NCBI GenBank assembly: GCA_021307315.1 | Contig: JAJSPD010000052.1 | Span: forward strand, 1 to 64,000 | From: Bisporella sp. PMI_857 | Lineage: Eukaryota; Ascomycota; Leotiomycetes; Helotiales; Helotiaceae | Direction: 5' to 3' | DNA length: 64,000 nucleotides | Shown: positions 46,831 to 58,334 of the stretch, in pieces | Layout: each line of letters begins with the position of its first letter | How positions within the stretch are numbered: the stretch's first letter is position 1 | Program-made: the position numbers and the translations under genes | Notes under the pieces: generated by a model | Told to the model about the DNA's origin: nothing | The model's input: the letters and a program-made list of their open reading frames with translations, nothing else | The model's database searches: none

Positions 46831-47141
46831 TCAATCTTTTTTAACAACAAACTTTGCCTCGTCATTTGTAAAATTTCCGTAGGATGCTGGCTTCAAAGTG
46901 CCTTTTATCCCTTCCGGTAGTATCTTCGTACAGACAGCTACTGTACCCTTGGGTGCCATGGATGACCTGTTCCCCGCCACGTTTCGAATTTCGTAAACCA
47001 CATTCGTCTCCGCATTCGGCTTCATGACCAGCTTCAGTAATGTGTATTTAATGAGCAATAGGCTGGCCTTACCGCTCTCCTTTTTGTCGCATCGATTATG
47101 GCACCATCTTCCCAGTCTACTTCTTCCTCTCCGTCACTCAT
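46831..47141 (-). CDS. Small two-exon protein, unrecognised
   Basis: Exon 1 (47141-47073) gives MSDGEEEVDWEDGAIIDAT, which ends at a GTAAGG donor. Exon 2 (47031-46831) gives LVMKPNAETNVVYEIRNVAG and ends FTNDEAKFVVKKD, total 89 aa. The intron is only 41 bp (47072-47032), at the lower limit for fungi. The acidic start and smooth codon pattern look genuine, but I know no family. The second exon could alternatively belong to an unspliced frame open from 47058. Confidence 0.42.
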
Positions 47142-49787
47142 GTTGTCTTGACAAATGCTTCCTCGTGCCTAGATCGCACCAAGCGGCGCTATGCGAGTCC
47201 TGATAACAGTGTCAGCTATATAGACCAGATGATTCAGAGAGGAAAGGGCGCCACACTAATCCAATTTTCTATAATATCGAAAGCTGCCTCTAGATTCAAA
47301 TCTTTCTTCGGATGAAAGGTACGGAAATGACGAGATGAAGAGACGATTGAGCGCCCTTTTTGATTCAGCCTAAGCAGATGCGTCGCTACCCAACAACACC
47401 CTCTCGTGATGTGTGAGCCAGAAGAATGTCCTTGTATTCCTGGCAGAGTTATACTAAGCGGCGAAGTGTCGCGCTATCATTCATGCTTAGGTATTGTTGA
47501 ATACACTGGTCTTGAATGTTGTGGCAAAATCCAGTATGGCGACGAACAACAAAATAATTGTGCTTGTGGAAAAGTCATTGTTGGTGGGTTGTTGAGGGGT
47601 ATGAGCGCCAAAATATATGGAGTTTGGCGGAGCCGCATGCCCCACGTCGCTAAATGAATCCGCCCGAGTTTGCCCACCGAGACAACTTCACCAACCCAAG
47701 CTAATACTCGGTCAACTGTGTTACTCAGGACGCAGAAGCGCAAGGCTGCAGGAATATGTTTGCTGAATTTGATGCAAGCAAGCGGTGAGGGGAAATCCTG
47801 GTAGGCAGGATCTCGCGTTCCAGCGCTGCTTGTGCGGTTAGCTATTGATCGGAACAGATTTTGCGAACGATGTCGCGATTCAACAATACCATCAGCATTT
47901 ATTGCACGCGTCAGCTCCTTTCGAAATATATAATTTGTCTTTCCCTCATGCCGAAAGGTCGATGTCCCACGCGTTCCTGACAAACGAGTCCTGAAGGGCA
48001 CCGACGAGGTAGAAAGCCTTGCAGAGTGGAAAGAACAAATGGTGTTAGGGATGAGCGAATCTATATCAAGGCGGGAAAATACACCGTTGGAGGCTTGGAG
48101 CTAAACCTATCGTGGAAGATGATTTTCAGGGCACAAAAGCTTCCCAGCAGATCTAAAGCCCTGGCATGATGTCTGTGGGAAAGAGTAGATGCAGCTTGCA
48201 TGCAGTGATGAGCATACAGTTCTACAGAAAGGTGATTGAACCAGCGGGGCCGCATATAGCACCCAGCCGGTTGGCTGGCGGAATATGCATTCCGATCCCG
48301 CATGTTGCCTCATTTTCAACGTCCTCCCAACGGCTGGTATCTATAACTTCATGAAATAATGCATGCAGCTATCAATTGAGACAGAACAAAGCGAAGTGAC
48401 CTGGAGTGAATCAAGCGCATGCTTGTGATATTGAGGATCTGCAAAACGAGGAGCCTATAGCCTTGGTTCTTGACTTTTGGTATTATATTGAGTCCATATT
48501 CTTCTATTAATGCCCTCAGGTTACGGTGAGAGGACGTAATTTTGAAACATATACCTTCTCTCTACCAATGGCGGCTGGTTCAAATTCTCTGGTATGTGTG
48601 GTCCAAGCTTAGGCGGCCTTGCATAAGTCAAGCCGGCCGCCCATGGCACAATTACACCGCTGTTTGAGATAGGTGCCACTGATTGCACCAGTGTCAATAT
48701 TTGAAGCATCGTTATCAACTGATTTAGGCATAGGAGGACCGATACCAAGAGTATAAATTGTCGTAACAATAGTTATATTCTACATCTCGAGTCCTCCTTC
48801 CAAAACTCCCATGCGCCTGTGCACTTGAACAGGAAACAAACTCAGATTAGCACGTGAAACTTCGAATCAAACCCGTCTTTGAGGCTATAATTGCTCCAAT
48901 ATAAATAAATTACACACTCGTCACGAAAGTGAGCTGGAGTGCATTAGTTGGGCGTATTCTGGGTTTCGTTTCTTTTGTATGGTATTATGAAAGGATTGAT
49001 CCCTTGAGATCAGCATTATACTATTAAATCACGCTCTTGAGGTTCACGATCCAATCGTAGATGTGATCTGCTCCTCTTCAATTTTTCGTTGCTGGACACA
49101 TGCGCAATGAGCTCTAGACATAACGATTTTCAGGGGAAGTGAAACTACAATTCGACGACTCTAGAATAAGGCCAAGTGTCCCTCGCACAAACAGCCGGGA
49201 CATGGCCCGGATATCAAATCCTGTCTAAAACGCTATATACTTAATACGATTCCCTTTAACTACATTCTTTTGTTGATTTCCTCCTATAGATATCCTTTTC
49301 CCACTTGTTCTTCTCATAGTGCCCTACAGGTACATGCTCCGCTCTCACTTCCTAAACCTCAGTAGAACAAACTAACCTTACACCACACGCCCGTGAAAAG
49401 AAATCCAAGCTCAATTTCAAACGAGACTAATGTATTTCGAAGGGTGTTAGATGGTTCGCACGTTGTGGCGCTCAAGTATAGTGTAGAAGTTGGTGGTATG
49501 GTCGCCCGAATGAGCTCTTTGTGGCGGTGAGTGCTGACGTGGATAGGTAAAGAAAGGTGATGTGTTATATACATAATGCGGCTAGAGAATTTGGTGGTTG
49601 TGAATACAGGAGAAAAGGCGTGTGGAAGTGTTCTGTTTGCCATTCTAGGACACGGCGAGGGTGTTCTATCGTCGCGCAGCATCTGTGAGCCACTATCCGC
49701 CCATGCGGTCGGGGGAAGGGCTCAAATGGTGGCGGAGGTCCTCTTGAGGGAGCGAGGTTTGGGGTTCCTCTTTATGGAGCGTATGGG
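47142..49787. other. Gene-poor stretch
   Basis: A 174-codon minus frame (47477-48001) and an overlapping Cys-containing + frame (47406-47657) show no family. A minus frame at 48521-48769 begins with a hydrophobic, signal-like segment (FILLVSVLLCL), but nothing supports expression. About 49360-49787 is probably the 3' flank of the bZIP gene. Confidence 0.45.
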
Positions 49788-51407
49788 TCATTTATTTGCA
49801 AAGGCGGGAGGCGTAGAGGTCCCTGCCCCGGAGGTAGCTATCAGACAGTGCCGGAGGATTGTCGAAGGTGGGGGGAGCGTGTATGGCATATTTGTAAAGT
49901 CGCCCGAAGTATCTGTTCTTCTCCTTCTTGGTGCTGTTTCGGATGTGCTAGGATCCTGCTGATAGCCCGGAGGAGGCGGAGGAGGACCATCTGACGCTGT
50001 CTGTCTTGCAAATGAAGTTGCGCGCATAGACTGCGGACTTGGAGGCGCTTGCATAGCTAGATCCCTCAAATCCTTGCTTCGATCAAGCACATCACGGAAT
50101 CGATCTCTCTCTTCTCGGTAAAAGTCCCTTTCGCTCTCCGCCTCTCTAATTCTACGCTCTAACTCACGGTTCTGCTGCTGCATCTTCTCAATTGTCGTGC
50201 TCGCTTCCTTCTCTTTCTCTTTTCGTCGTTGACGGAATCGTGCGGAGGCTCCTGCATTGCGCGCGCGCTTCTCGTCAGCTAGTCGTGACGCTTGGTGCAC
50301 GTCAATCGGCACGCTAAACACGCCTTGCGAGGTGGTTATAGTCATAAACTGAGATGGGTCCGTACCCCGACGCGAATGTTTTGCGCTCGTGGTGACAGAC
50401 ACACTAGAAGGAGGAGCACTGTACGGACCTTCTGTGCCCGAAGCAGATGATGTTTGAAATTGCGGGCCTCCCGCTCCTTGTGCTTGTTGCATTGACGGAG
50501 CAAAGCTTGGTCTAGGGAAATAGAAGCTGCTGGTCGGAGGCGGTTCCTTTTTGTAGATGAAAGATGCTGGAGAAGCTTGACCGGAAGATAATCCCGCTGA
50601 GGCTGATATGCTGGGGCTCATGCTTTGAGCAGGCGATCCTCGTTCGGTAGGTTGCCGCGAGCTCTCGCTTGGGTGTCGTTCGAGAGAAGGAGTAGATCCG
50701 CTGGGCCCAACAGGCGGAAATCTATAATTCTGTAAATGAGCTCGCTCCGGTGGTGTTGGCGTTAGGGCAGGCGGAGCATCCGGTGGTCCTGCATGTCCAG
50801 ATGTTGCCGCAAATCCTACTCCACTCCTATGCGGAATAAATTGAGATCGCTGTGCATCAATGGTTCCTTGACTCGGTTTATGAAGGATTGTTGTCTGAGC
50901 ACCTTCCGGTGTCAGTATCGGCCGAGGAGAGCTTCCGCGACTTCTAGAGAAAGTTGATTTATAACTTTTTTGTGTTGGTGAGGTGTTTGAGGACGCTGGC
51001 TGACCAGAAACCGTTTGTTGTAGACCTGCCATAGGGCTAAGCGTAAAGTGTGCAGGGGGGACGGTCGTGGAATGCTGTAAGTCTGTGGTACCAGTGGTCA
51101 CTGGGCGACTAGAGGTTTGAGCTGCATGGAGTCCTTCAGGCTCCGCCGGATTGAGTATTGAATGCACAGAGAGATCTCTTGATGGCGTTGGTCTCCAGTC
51201 TTCGCCCAGCGTTTCTGGTTGTGATACGCTGCCTTGCTGTTGAAAGCGCGCACGTCCCTGATTTTTTGATTGCTCGGGAAGCTGTCTTTCTGCTGGGTAA
51301 TTTCTCTGCTGAATGCCATTTGGCTGTTGAAGCGGAGGAAGCGTTAGTTCCTGTCCGCCTGGAGACAATCGAGATACGGCGCGAGAGGCAGGAGGCTGCT
51401 GCGACAT
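49788..51407 (-). CDS. bZIP transcription factor
   Basis: Single frame. I choose the ATG at 51407 (MSQQPPASRAVSRLSPGGQE, 539 aa) over 51533 because the preceding 42 residues look like leader; the frame is open to 51533. A long Ser/Pro/Gln-rich, probably disordered region leads to the basic region at residues about 377-398 (EKRARNAGASARFRQRRK, with the N-x2-A-x2-[SC]-R signature as NAGASAR). The leucine-zipper-like heptads follow to about 440 (IEKMQQQNRELERRIREAES). A proline run (PPPPPP) lies beyond it. It should bind DNA as a dimer in the nucleus. I cannot assign it to a named regulator. The exact C-terminus (stop at 49788) might change if a late intron exists. Confidence 0.85.
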   Translation of the reverse strand: MSQQPPASRAVSRLSPGGQELTLPPLQQPNGIQQRNYPAERQLPEQSKNQGRARFQQQGSVSQPETLGEDWRPTPSRDLSVHSILNPAEPEGLHAAQTSSRPVTTGTTDLQHSTTVPPAHFTLSPMAGLQQTVSGQPASSNTSPTQKSYKSTFSRSRGSSPRPILTPEGAQTTILHKPSQGTIDAQRSQFIPHRSGVGFAATSGHAGPPDAPPALTPTPPERAHLQNYRFPPVGPSGSTPSLERHPSESSRQPTERGSPAQSMSPSISASAGLSSGQASPASFIYKKEPPPTSSFYFPRPSFAPSMQQAQGAGGPQFQTSSASGTEGPYSAPPSSVSVTTSAKHSRRGTDPSQFMTITTSQGVFSVPIDVHQASRLADEKRARNAGASARFRQRRKEKEKEASTTIEKMQQQNRELERRIREAESERDFYREERDRFRDVLDRSKDLRDLAMQAPPSPQSMRATSFARQTASDGPPPPPPGYQQDPSTSETAPRRRRTDTSGDFTNMPYTLPPPSTILRHCLIATSGAGTSTPPAFANK

Positions 51408-51533
51408 CGAGCCTAAAACCAGATGGCCCCGAGGACCAGATAATAACCTCCCTGGCCTGCTGCTTCGCTGCCCCGGTTCTGATAGCTCTTGAGGCTCGCA
51501 AACGATTGGGTAGCTTAGAAGTGTGGTCCCCAT

Positions 51534-52993
51534 ATTACACAGTACGGATTTCTGTTGTGTTTGTAGGCCTGCTAATGAGGATTTCTAGCTTGCGGCGTGT
51601 AAAATACACAACAAACTTCTATTCTGAGTCAATTGTAGTTTAAAGTTTTCGATTTAGGTATGGAGCATAGCTAGTGTATCGTCATAGGAGTATGATATGT
51701 AGTTGTACGTGATTTCCGTGTAATAAATTATTCGCTTCTGGTTGATATAGGATGATTGTTTCTTATTGAGAGCAGTACACGGAACTAAATGTAGGAGAAG
51801 TTCTGGCCAGTGATCAGTTAAGCAATTGCACGTATAATGAGGAGACCAAATTCTGAGGTAAGAAACAACATACTGTGGCAGGAAATATAGCGCTGCTTAG
51901 GGCTCCAAAGTTCAACACAACTTCATAACCAGTTAGGAAAGCACGCTTTTTGATTCGAGTAGCGTGGTAGTTGACGAACATTACAGCTTAGGCGATTATT
52001 AATTCTCTGGATAAATGTTGCTAATGGATGTTGACGCTTTTTGAATTGAGTGGATGCTAGGCGTGGTATAAATTCAAAAAACCCAAGATGTTGGAGCTTT
52101 CGCAGGACCGTTTGTCCCATGTCCCATGGTATCCACAGATACTTCTAGGGTCCATGGTCGAAAATTCGTCTGGGGTGCTTAGAACCAAGTATCCGGTACA
52201 ACATTCTGAACTTCCCCGGCAGGCTTTACCGGTCTATTTGCTAACGAGACAATGCGTCTAATCCTTGCGCCCACCTCTGCAGAAGCAGAGATGTATCCGG
52301 ATTGAATTCGTTCAGAGGCGAACCGGCTACCCTGTACCAATACGAGTCCAAATATTATCCTAGGATGATTTGGACCATTTTTGAGCTTGCCGCTATTACA
52401 CGAAATGTGACTCAAAATGTATAAGCGGATTATGTAGAAGATAGATCCGCGGCCCTCTTAATAGGTTAACAAATATTGTCGCATTGGCGTAGGGATAGGA
52501 GCCCATGCAATGTGCAATCACAAAACACATGGGCCTAGAAATTGCGCGTCGGTGTCAGCCGCGACTCACCTCCCATTTCATGGATATGAAATAGTGAGTA
52601 GCTATTTAAAATCGCAATGCTAGCAGGACTTATAATGAGAACTATATCGCTGGGATCCGGCTTCGGTCGGTGTATAATCTCTTTCTAGAATTTACTGTCT
52701 CTCTGTGCTCCACACTGCGTTCGAACTTTCATGCAGTTGGCATGGGGTTGAGTTTGTGCATCTGTAGCCAGCCGTGAGCCACAGCTTTCGTGGCGAGATT
52801 CTCCCTACTATCACGAAATTAGATTCCGTGCCCACACTTGGGTTTCCTGAGCAAAAATTTGCCTTTCTCTGACGCTTTACTCTCCGGCGAACATCTAACC
52901 TGCCGAGGTTATCATTGTCTGGCGACAATTATTTTCTCACACAGACGGCAAGATCGCAACATCTACAAGCATCATGGTTAGGCCGACTGGGGT
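51534..52993. other. Intergenic
   Basis: Probable promoter of the bZIP gene on its left side. Otherwise nothing recognisable. Confidence 0.5.
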
Positions 52994-54772
52994 TTGTCTA
53001 CATCAAAAGTTTCTAAGAGGCGAAAACCGGTGGCCATGTTAACTTGCACAAGCTGCCAGAAACGAAAAGTAAATTGCGATGGAGTGCAAGAGCCTTCCAT
53101 TACATTTTCCTGCTCCAACTGCGAGCTGGGTGGCAGCCAGGGCACATATGAACAGAGCGAGGGCAGCAGGTTGGGAGAATTGCCCAAAAGCCCATATTTG
53201 TATACTAATGAAGGATCTCAGCCCGCAAACGCCTGCTCCGGCTCTAGCAGCACCACAAGCTCCTACTATTGATGCCAACCCTCAATCTTAGAGACGGGGT
53301 AGCTCAATTATGAACTCGGATCACTTGAGTGAGGGCCATTTTCCCACTTCCGACGAAATTACACAGTCGATTTGTAGGTAGTCCGAGCTTGAAATCACAG
53401 TTATTGGCATCGCTGATTTCATAGTCCCACACATGCAGCACAACACCAAGATATTAGACCTTCTATTACCAAATCATGCAAAAACTCTACAGAATCACCA
53501 CGTATCTACGACAGTTAATGGCAACCCAGAATTCACTCATATTGGCCACCAACACCCGAGAAAAAATGCCCCCATTACGTCAAGTCTTTGCCACAACAGA
53601 TGACTCCCAGCGACATCGAATGTCTAGTAGCGAAAGATGCTTTGTCCTTGCCAAATAACAAATTTCGGAATGCGCTCATCTATAGTTACCTTAAAGATGT
53701 ACATCCGGGCTTACCGATAGCTGAGTTACATGACCTCCTTAACGTTATGGAAGATGACTCTGGAGCGTCCGGCAAAATCAGCTTGCTTCTCTTCCGGACA
53801 ATCATGTTAGCAGGCGCCACAGTCATAGACGTCGGACATATCATGAGCGCGGGCTATTCAACGAGAAAGGATACCGTGAAAAGTTTCTTCCAAAAAGCGA
53901 AGGTATGTTTAGCAGATAAATTTTCATAATTGTATTAATTATCACAGGTCCTTTATTATTTCGATTGCGAAACTGGCCGCCTTACGATCGTGTAATCACT
54001 TTTCCTCATGACATACTGGAATGAAGTATCCGGCGACCAAAAGGATGCATGGTACTGGATGGAAGTAGCCATGTCTATGGCATGTAGATTCAATCTGCAT
54101 AGAGATCCGAGTAATTTTGGAATGGAGCCCAGTAAGGAAAAGTTGCGGAAGCGCATATGGTGGTCTTGCTTTATGCGCTATCACTTTATCACATAACACA
54201 TGTCACAATGTTCGGGACTGCGGTTTGGAGATATTGATGTCCCTCTGCTCACGGTGAAGGAGGTCGATATCAGTCCGATTGCCAACCATCTTTCCATCAT
54301 ACCACAAGCTAGCAAGATGAGGACTATAGATTGGCAAAAAAATCTGGCGGAAAATTGCATTGCGGAATTTGGTCTCCGCATATCGAACGTTCTGAATGCT
54401 CAGGATTTCTTCAGGGATCGATGTTAACATATGAATAAACAGGAAGGTAGCATAATGTCCTTTTCGAAGTTATTCACGTTCGAAGAGTTGAATAGTATGT
54501 TCCGACACAAGATACACGAAACAGGTATGGCCAATCTGTCCACTTCTACGCCTAGCACGCAAGATATCATTGGTCAGTGGACAATATTGGATTCAAGTCC
54601 GAATAAAGCCCCACTTCGGCAGTCAGTTGATCTTTCTCATGACATGGAGCACACCAACGTTTGGTCGGATGATTCCCTGAGGAATTGTCTCGGCTGGAGT
54701 GACTTGCAAAATGACGTTGGTTTTAGTGGGGGCTATCCTTCCATGTACGCCGTAACTACGAGCCAATTCTAA
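52994..54772 (+). pseudogene. Zn2Cys6 transcription factor, decayed
   Basis: The cluster reads CTSCQKRKVNCDG then CSNCELGGSQGTYE: five cysteines are present and the sixth is Gly at the expected spacing. The regulatory domain follows in pieces: DALSLPNNKFRNALIYSYL, SGKISLLLFRTIMLAGATV, GYSTRKDTVKSFFQKAK. An intron at about 53902-53947 (GTATGT...TCACAG) leads to VLYYFDCETGRLTIV, a TAA stop, then SLFLMTYWNEVSGDQKDAWY and IWWSCFMR. A second stop occurs at about 54194-54196, before FGDIDVPLLTVKEVD. A frame change is also needed near 53590. The family would be a nuclear regulator with a fungal-specific TF domain. Multiple lesions make a functional product very unlikely. Confidence 0.75.
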
Positions 54773-54775
54773 TGG

Positions 54776-57042
54776 GATCGGAACCACAGTGAGTGTGTTG
54801 TTGAGAGCTCCTGTGACTGAATATGGGTGCTGCCAGGCAATTGGATTAAGTGCTGACTCGAGGCTGGTAACCCTGCATTATCTCAACCTAAATGTTCCAA
54901 ATTGTTAGGCACACCACTGACACTAGATCGAGATTGGTGTCCCTGCTTGAGTTCCTTGACGGATGCATTGAGTAAATGGGAAATAGCTAAAAGGGTAAAG
55001 AGGTTCAAGATAGGATTCAATCTTAAAAGATATATTAACGATGGGGATTTGTGAGTATAGTTTTGCAAAAACGATGTTGCGAAGCTTTGGAGGTAGGGGA
55101 AAATATACTCCTTCCTAATTGGAAGTACGCATAGATTTGAACTTAAATCTTGGTCAATTTTGCTTACTTAGTCGAATTCATTTGTGATTTGCAACACTAA
55201 GCAACTGACAAAGCCTCTTCCTTACTGCAAACAGTCCGACAGTTATATCCCTCGTAAAGCTGGCCGATGACTCTCACTCCCGACCAGAAGCTGGCCCAGC
55301 CCCTTCGCAACGATAGCAGCCATCCTCCACATTCACATGTACATCTTCGGTTATATTTGAGCAGTTGTCGCGCAATGTCTGATGATCGGTTGGCTTTTTT
55401 TCCTCTCGACAAGCTATCCAAACCTTTTTCGTATGATAGCAATCAGGATAATGGGTAATTTTTCTATAACACATTTTGCTTTTAACATGTTAGTAGCTGT
55501 TATCATGACAAGGCGCAAGGCTTACGTGTTTGTAGCGCGGATATTTAAGGGCAGTATTATCTGGTAAAGAGCTAGAGAAGAAATAGATCCTAAACCGGCA
55601 GGAGCGACGATATAAGTAGGTAGAAGGCTCAGCTCATTTAGTTGGAACATTATGCATATGGACAAGAGAGCCCCTCGGATATTTTAACCAATTGGAGCCT
55701 CCACGGCGGGTGGCCGAGTTGCCTCTACTGACACGGCTCGTTTTCAGTACCTTGATTAACGACCCCCTGACTCCAAAAAGTTAGTCTTACACCAAAATCA
55801 AAGCTCTACAGAGTCAAAAAGCGAGCGATCGAAGTATTTTTGATGCCCTTGTCCACCTTGACGCGTCAAAGCGAGAGCGTCGAGTACGTCCGTCGCTGGA
55901 AGCGAAGAGAGTACACATAATCTCTTCCAGCTGGGAGATCGTTGGTAAGCCAGCCAAAGTTGGAGGCCACGGCTTGGCTTGACCGTGATAGATGTAGCGT
56001 TTCCTGCCGCCATTATTTCTCCCTTAGACGTGCTATGCCGTGAAACTATGCAAGATCGCCTTGCCCCACAAATAGGAGTTGGGAAAGTGGACCTTACTCA
56101 GGTCCTTTTTATTTTTTCGTAAATAGCTATTGCTAGTAGCCCTTCCTGAGTTTGTGCTACAGCCTTGACCTTCCACTGGCGTCTCTTGCCCACTATAAGG
56201 TATAAAACCATATTCCACACTGTCCGCGCTTTCAAGCACCATTTCCTCTAGTATTCCATTTTTTGATAGATTGGCAGCATTCTTTCGTGAAGGAGCAGAT
56301 TCTTCCTAAATACTGTATAGCATGTGCTCGTCACCCTTGGCATTGGGAAGTGCCCACTTCCGGAAGAGCATCCACAGTGAGCCGACCCCACGTTATGATC
56401 ACTTGCTAGGGCAAGTCCAAAAGCGAAGGGGTGCTGCGGCAGGTCTTGGCTGAGATCAATTTATTGTCCAAGACAGGCCGTGCTTAAACGAGCGATCGAG
56501 CATGGCTACCATGCTAGTTTAGCAGCAGAACGCAAGGATTCGCACCCTGGTCCGTTCCACTTCCAAAAACGGCCCACAGCTATGCCGATCCCCCCCGATT
56601 GTGGCGCCTATGCCATATACCTACCTGGTTGTCGCTAGTCATGCAGCTAAAGGGGCTTGCGAAGTGAGCTTGTTACGTCGACTGCATCCCACCATACAAA
56701 TCTGATACTCCGAAAAAATACACTGATGCGCCGTACCGGTTGTCCAAGCCCAGCAACTTGATATTTGCCGTTGTGCTTTGATCCTGTGTAAACAGAAGAA
56801 AAGATGACACCCACCAAAGTTAACTTAGAATGTTCCCCATGGCTTAGACCAGCATCCACTTATATATCACGCCGAACTTTCCTCTCCTACCTTACCTCCA
56901 GACACGCGTCACATTATACAGTCCAGTCCTCCTTTGTCCTGAAAGCTTTCTTATCCCTGCAAACCGGAAGTCTGTTGTCGGTCCAAACGGTATTGCAATA
57001 CTTTGCGATGATAGACGTTGTTGTTGTTATTCTCCTAGTAGT
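54776..57042. other. Gene-poor stretch
   Basis: Only the small Cys-containing frame at 55274-55474 deserves mention. The rest has short frames without domains. Confidence 0.45.
55274..55474 (-). CDS. Small Cys-rich protein, tentative
   Basis: 66 aa starting MCYRKITHYPDCYHTKKVW and ending in DGCYRCEGAGP. Five or six Cys with His spacing resemble a class of very small fungal proteins that start MC and end in a CxxC pair; I have no name or function for them. No intron is needed. Length and Cys pattern are the only support. Confidence 0.33.
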   Translation of the reverse strand: MCYRKITHYPDCYHTKKVWIACREEKKPTDHQTLRDNCSNITEDVHVNVEDGCYRCEGAGPASGRE

Positions 57043-57050
57043 AGTAGTAG

Positions 57051-57293
57051 CAGTGTTTCCAGTAGTTTAAACTGGCAAACTGGCAGTTTGGACATGGTTC
57101 TGTGCACGTCTTAGCATACGGCACGTGCATGTAGTTGCCGAGCAACAACGCAATTCTATCTTCAAAATCAAAATAATTAATACGATAGAATTGCGTTGTT
57201 GCTCAGCAACTACATGCACGTGCCGTATGCTAAGACGTGCACAGAACCATGTCCAAACTGCCAGTTTGCCAGTTTAAACTACTGGAAACACTG
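57051..57293. mobile_element. Foldback (hairpin) element, 110-bp arms, 8-bp duplication
   Basis: Left arm 57051-57160 and right arm 57184-57293 are inverted copies with a single mismatch (in GTTGCCGAG against GTTGCTGAG). They surround a 23-base AT-rich loop. The arms begin CAGTGTTTCCAGTAGTTTAA. AGTAGTAG flanks both sides (57043-57050 and 57294-57301), an 8-bp duplication inside a TAG repeat. The CAGTG end and 8-bp duplication fit a hAT-type MITE (inference). Transcription would give a long, nearly perfect RNA hairpin. Confidence 0.87.
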
Positions 57294-57301
57294 AGTAGTA
57301 G

Positions 57302-57420
57302 TAGTTTATTGCGCCCGGCTAAGCCTAAAGGGCCCTATTCTATATTACATAATACACTTCCTTCGGTGTTTCTAATGCCTCCTGAAGTGTTATTCTCCTA
57401 TCTAAGCGCTAGCTAGTCAT
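57302..57420 (-). repeat. LINE 3'-end remnant with (TAG)n tail
   Basis: GCGCCCGGCTAAGCCTAAAGGG resembles the LINE 3' region at 41233-41262 in the same orientation, with TAG repeats on the outer side. The foldback element split this tail. Extent to the right is approximate. Confidence 0.4.
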
Positions 57421-57568
57421 ACGCCGGGTAAATCATGTGATCTCACTAGTGCCTTAGTACCAACATCTGTGCTTCAAGAGGAAGTTCCATAGCAAATCAA
57501 CGATTCGCATCGAGGTTGTCCTTGCCAAGCGAGGTGATTAGAATTCGTGGCCACCCACATCTTGCAAC

Positions 57569-58334
57569 ATGGCGGGCAAGATGGTATTATACAAATTGGT
57601 AGTTTTGGGGGATGGAGGGGTGGGCAAGACAGCCTTGACGATTCAATTGACTTTACAGCATTTTGTGGAAACCGTAAGTACTGCATACCTCACAGCCCTT
57701 TCCTGCCTGTATCTACTCTCAATAGACGTATGGCTAACCCTCACAGTACGATCCTACCATCGAAGACTCGTATCGGAAGCAAGTAATTATAGATGGCCAA
57801 TCGTGCATGCTAGAGGTACTTGATACCGCGGGCCAAGAAGAATATACAGCACTACGGGACCAGTGGATTCGAGATGGGGAGTGTTTTGTGTTAGTATATA
57901 GTATATCTTCAAGATCATCTTTCACTCGGATCACAAGATTCTACAACCAGATACAACGAGTCAAGGAGTCTTCCGCGTCCTCACCCTCATACCCTGGCTC
58001 TCCCATATCCTCGGTATCGCCTTCCGCGCCAGTTCCTATCATGTTTGTGGGCAATAAGAGTGATAGAGTTACGGAGCGCGAGGTTTCAATTCAGGAGGGG
58101 CACGCGCTGGCGCGTGAGCTGGGATGCGAATTTGTGGAAGCATCGGCAAAGGCTTGCGTCAATGTAGAAAAGGCCTTTTATGATGTGGTGCGTCAGCTCC
58201 GGAGACAGCAAATGCAAACCAGCAACAGCAGGCACAATTCGGGAGGTGGAAGAAAACCACCACCAGGAGACGGCCCTTCACAGGGTCGCATATATCGCCC
58301 AACGAAAAAGAAGGGTGGATGCACAATTTTATAA
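57569..58334 (+). CDS. rasB: Ras-family GTPase, RasB/Ras2 type
   Basis: Two exons, 57569-57673 and 57747-58334. The 73-bp intron has GTAAGT, GGCTAACCC and TCACAG; the product is 230 aa. The P-loop is GDGGVGKT (14-21). The effector loop YDPTIEDSY (36-44) starts exactly at exon 2. DTAGQEEYTALRDQW is switch II, NKSD and EASAK are the guanine-specificity motifs, and CTIL at the end is the prenylation (CAAX) box. A Ser/Pro insert (about 118-137) before the NKSD motif and a basic Arg/Gln-rich tail fit fungal RasB/Ras2 rather than RasA. It acts as a membrane-bound switch in growth and morphogenesis signalling. All catalytic residues appear intact. Confidence 0.93.

Noticed and set aside
47477..48001. 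174-codon minus frame
   Set aside because: No recognised motif, no splice extension, and atypical composition; could not be supported as a gene.
49576..49962. 128-codon + strand frame overlapping the end of the bZIP gene
   Set aside because: Antisense to coding sequence of the bZIP protein; no domain.
51158..51643. 161-codon + strand frame over the bZIP N-terminus
   Set aside because: Antisense shadow of a Ser/Pro/Gln-rich coding region.
54006..54200. Minus-strand overlapping frames at 53956-54199
   Set aside because: Shadows of the decayed Zn2Cys6 gene on the + strand.
55700..55790. tRNA-Leu/Ser-like start (GGGTGGCCGAGTTG)
   Set aside because: No T-arm or matching acceptor stem follows.
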